Below are positions 5,385 through 6,011 of a stretch of 6,011 nucleotides of DNA, in pieces. This DNA comes from Saprospiraceae bacterium (GTDB taxonomy: Bacteria > Bacteroidota > Bacteroidia > Chitinophagales > Saprospiraceae): NCBI GenBank assembly GCA_947441325.1, contig CANETR010000145.1, positions 1 through 6,011 of the forward strand, written 5' to 3'. The translations under genes were made by a program, and so were the position numbers. Below the pieces are notes generated by a model. The model was not told where the DNA came from and did not search any database. It saw only the letters and a list, made by a program, of their open reading frames with translations. Each line of letters starts with the position of its first letter. Position 1 is the first letter of the stretch.

Positions 5385-6011
5385 ATGTTAAAATCGCAGA
5401 AAAAAAATAATGCCCAGATTCTTGGGGAAGGAGAAAAGACAATGTTGCTCGTGCACGGTTATGGTTGCGACCAAAATATGTGGCGATTTATCACCCCTGC
5501 ATTTGAAAATTCTTACAAAATTGTTCTTATAGATTTGGTAGGTTCAGGTCAATCTGATCTTGATGCCTATGATTTTGACAAATACAATACGCTTCAAACA
5601 CATGCTGATGACATTCTGGATCTAATTGAGGAACTAGACTTGAAAAATGTCGTTTTAGTCGGACATTCTGTAAGTGCCATGATTTGTGCACTAGCCTCCA
5701 TACAAAATCCTGTTGCAATTGATAGCATCATCATGATTGGCCCCTCTCCTCGTTATATCAATGATCATCCTTATGATGGAGGTTTTACGAAGGAAAGTAT
5801 AGATGAATTGTTGGAAGCCCTCGATTCCAATTACCTGGGATGGTCTAGTGCCATTACCCCTGTGATTATGGGAAATCCTGAGCGGCCAGCATTATCAGAA
5901 GAATTAAAAAATAGTTTTTGCCGCAATAACCCCGATATTGCCAAGCATTTTGCCCGCGTAACTTTTTTAGGTGACAATAGAGCAGATTTAGAAAAGATAA
6001 CAGTACCTACA
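5385..6011 (+). CDS. RsbQ-type alpha/beta hydrolase, 3' end missing
   Basis: The frame opens at ATG 5385 and stays open to the right edge (209 residues); Bacillus subtilis RsbQ has about 269, so roughly 60 residues are lost. RsbQ is a small-ligand hydrolase that, with the PAS-phosphatase RsbP, signals energy stress to sigma-B; plant KAI2/D14 receptors share the fold. The match to RsbQ is close along the whole length: VHGYGCDQNMW (23-33) against its PGFGCDQSVW, then DLVGSGQSDLDAYD (50-63), VGHSVSAM with nucleophile Ser95 (92-99), IGPSPRYIND (118-127), YLGWSS (150-155), NPERP then EELKNSFC (164-179), and DNRADLEKITVP (197-208). The catalytic Asp and His lie beyond the window. No signal peptide, so it is cytoplasmic. 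Bacteroidota lack a sigma-B pathway, so the partner is unknown; the next gene downstream is the place to look. I leave the symbol empty because function outside Bacilli is unproven. Confidence 0.93.
   Translation, partial: MLKSQKKNNAQILGEGEKTMLLVHGYGCDQNMWRFITPAFENSYKIVLIDLVGSGQSDLDAYDFDKYNTLQTHADDILDLIEELDLKNVVLVGHSVSAMICALASIQNPVAIDSIIMIGPSPRYINDHPYDGGFTKESIDELLEALDSNYLGWSSAITPVIMGNPERPALSEELKNSFCRNNPDIAKHFARVTFLGDNRADLEKITVPT

Overview
The window looks like chromosome of a Bacteroidota bacterium (Flavobacteriia, Cytophagia or Chitinophagia grade; I cannot place it more finely). The evidence is a C-terminal type IX secretion (Por) sorting domain on one protein, a promoter of the Bacteroidota type (TTTG, 20-nt spacer, TATATTTG), A-rich start regions without Shine-Dalgarno sequences, and an AT-rich composition. 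All supported genes are on the + strand, but wide gaps, terminators and an internal promoter suggest mostly separate transcription units rather than one operon.

Layout. (1) 1-1340: 3' part of a penicillin-acylase-family (Ntn-hydrolase) gene cut by the left edge. (2) 1341-1526: short intergenic stretch with an unusual nested inverted repeat. (3) 1527-2159: a very AT-rich gene of unknown function with related CATAAT-type repeats at both ends, followed by a strong terminator. (4) 2250-2862: gene-poor stretch with what looks like a decayed pair of small genes. (5) 2863-3447: membrane-anchored SOUL/HBP-family haem-binding protein. (6) 3448-3841: hairpin-rich non-coding stretch ending in a second terminator whose hairpin is identical to the first, then the promoter of the next gene. 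(7) 3842-5032: secreted PHB-depolymerase/feruloyl-esterase-like alpha/beta hydrolase with a T9SS sorting domain. (8) 5033-5384: non-coding, with a third CATAAT-type repeat and a perfect 18-bp palindrome. (9) 5385 to the right edge: RsbQ-type alpha/beta hydrolase, open at the end of the window.

How they relate. Three of the five genes encode hydrolases (an amidase-type acylase, a secreted esterase and an RsbQ-like signalling hydrolase), but nothing in the sequence ties them into one pathway. The middle of the window (about 1513-5080) has features of a variable region: an orphan AT-rich gene, gene debris, a duplicated terminator and repeated boundary-like motifs. I found no CRISPR array, transposase, rRNA, tRNA or clear defence system. 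The best lead for something undescribed is the repeat-bounded orphan gene, and that remains a hypothesis.
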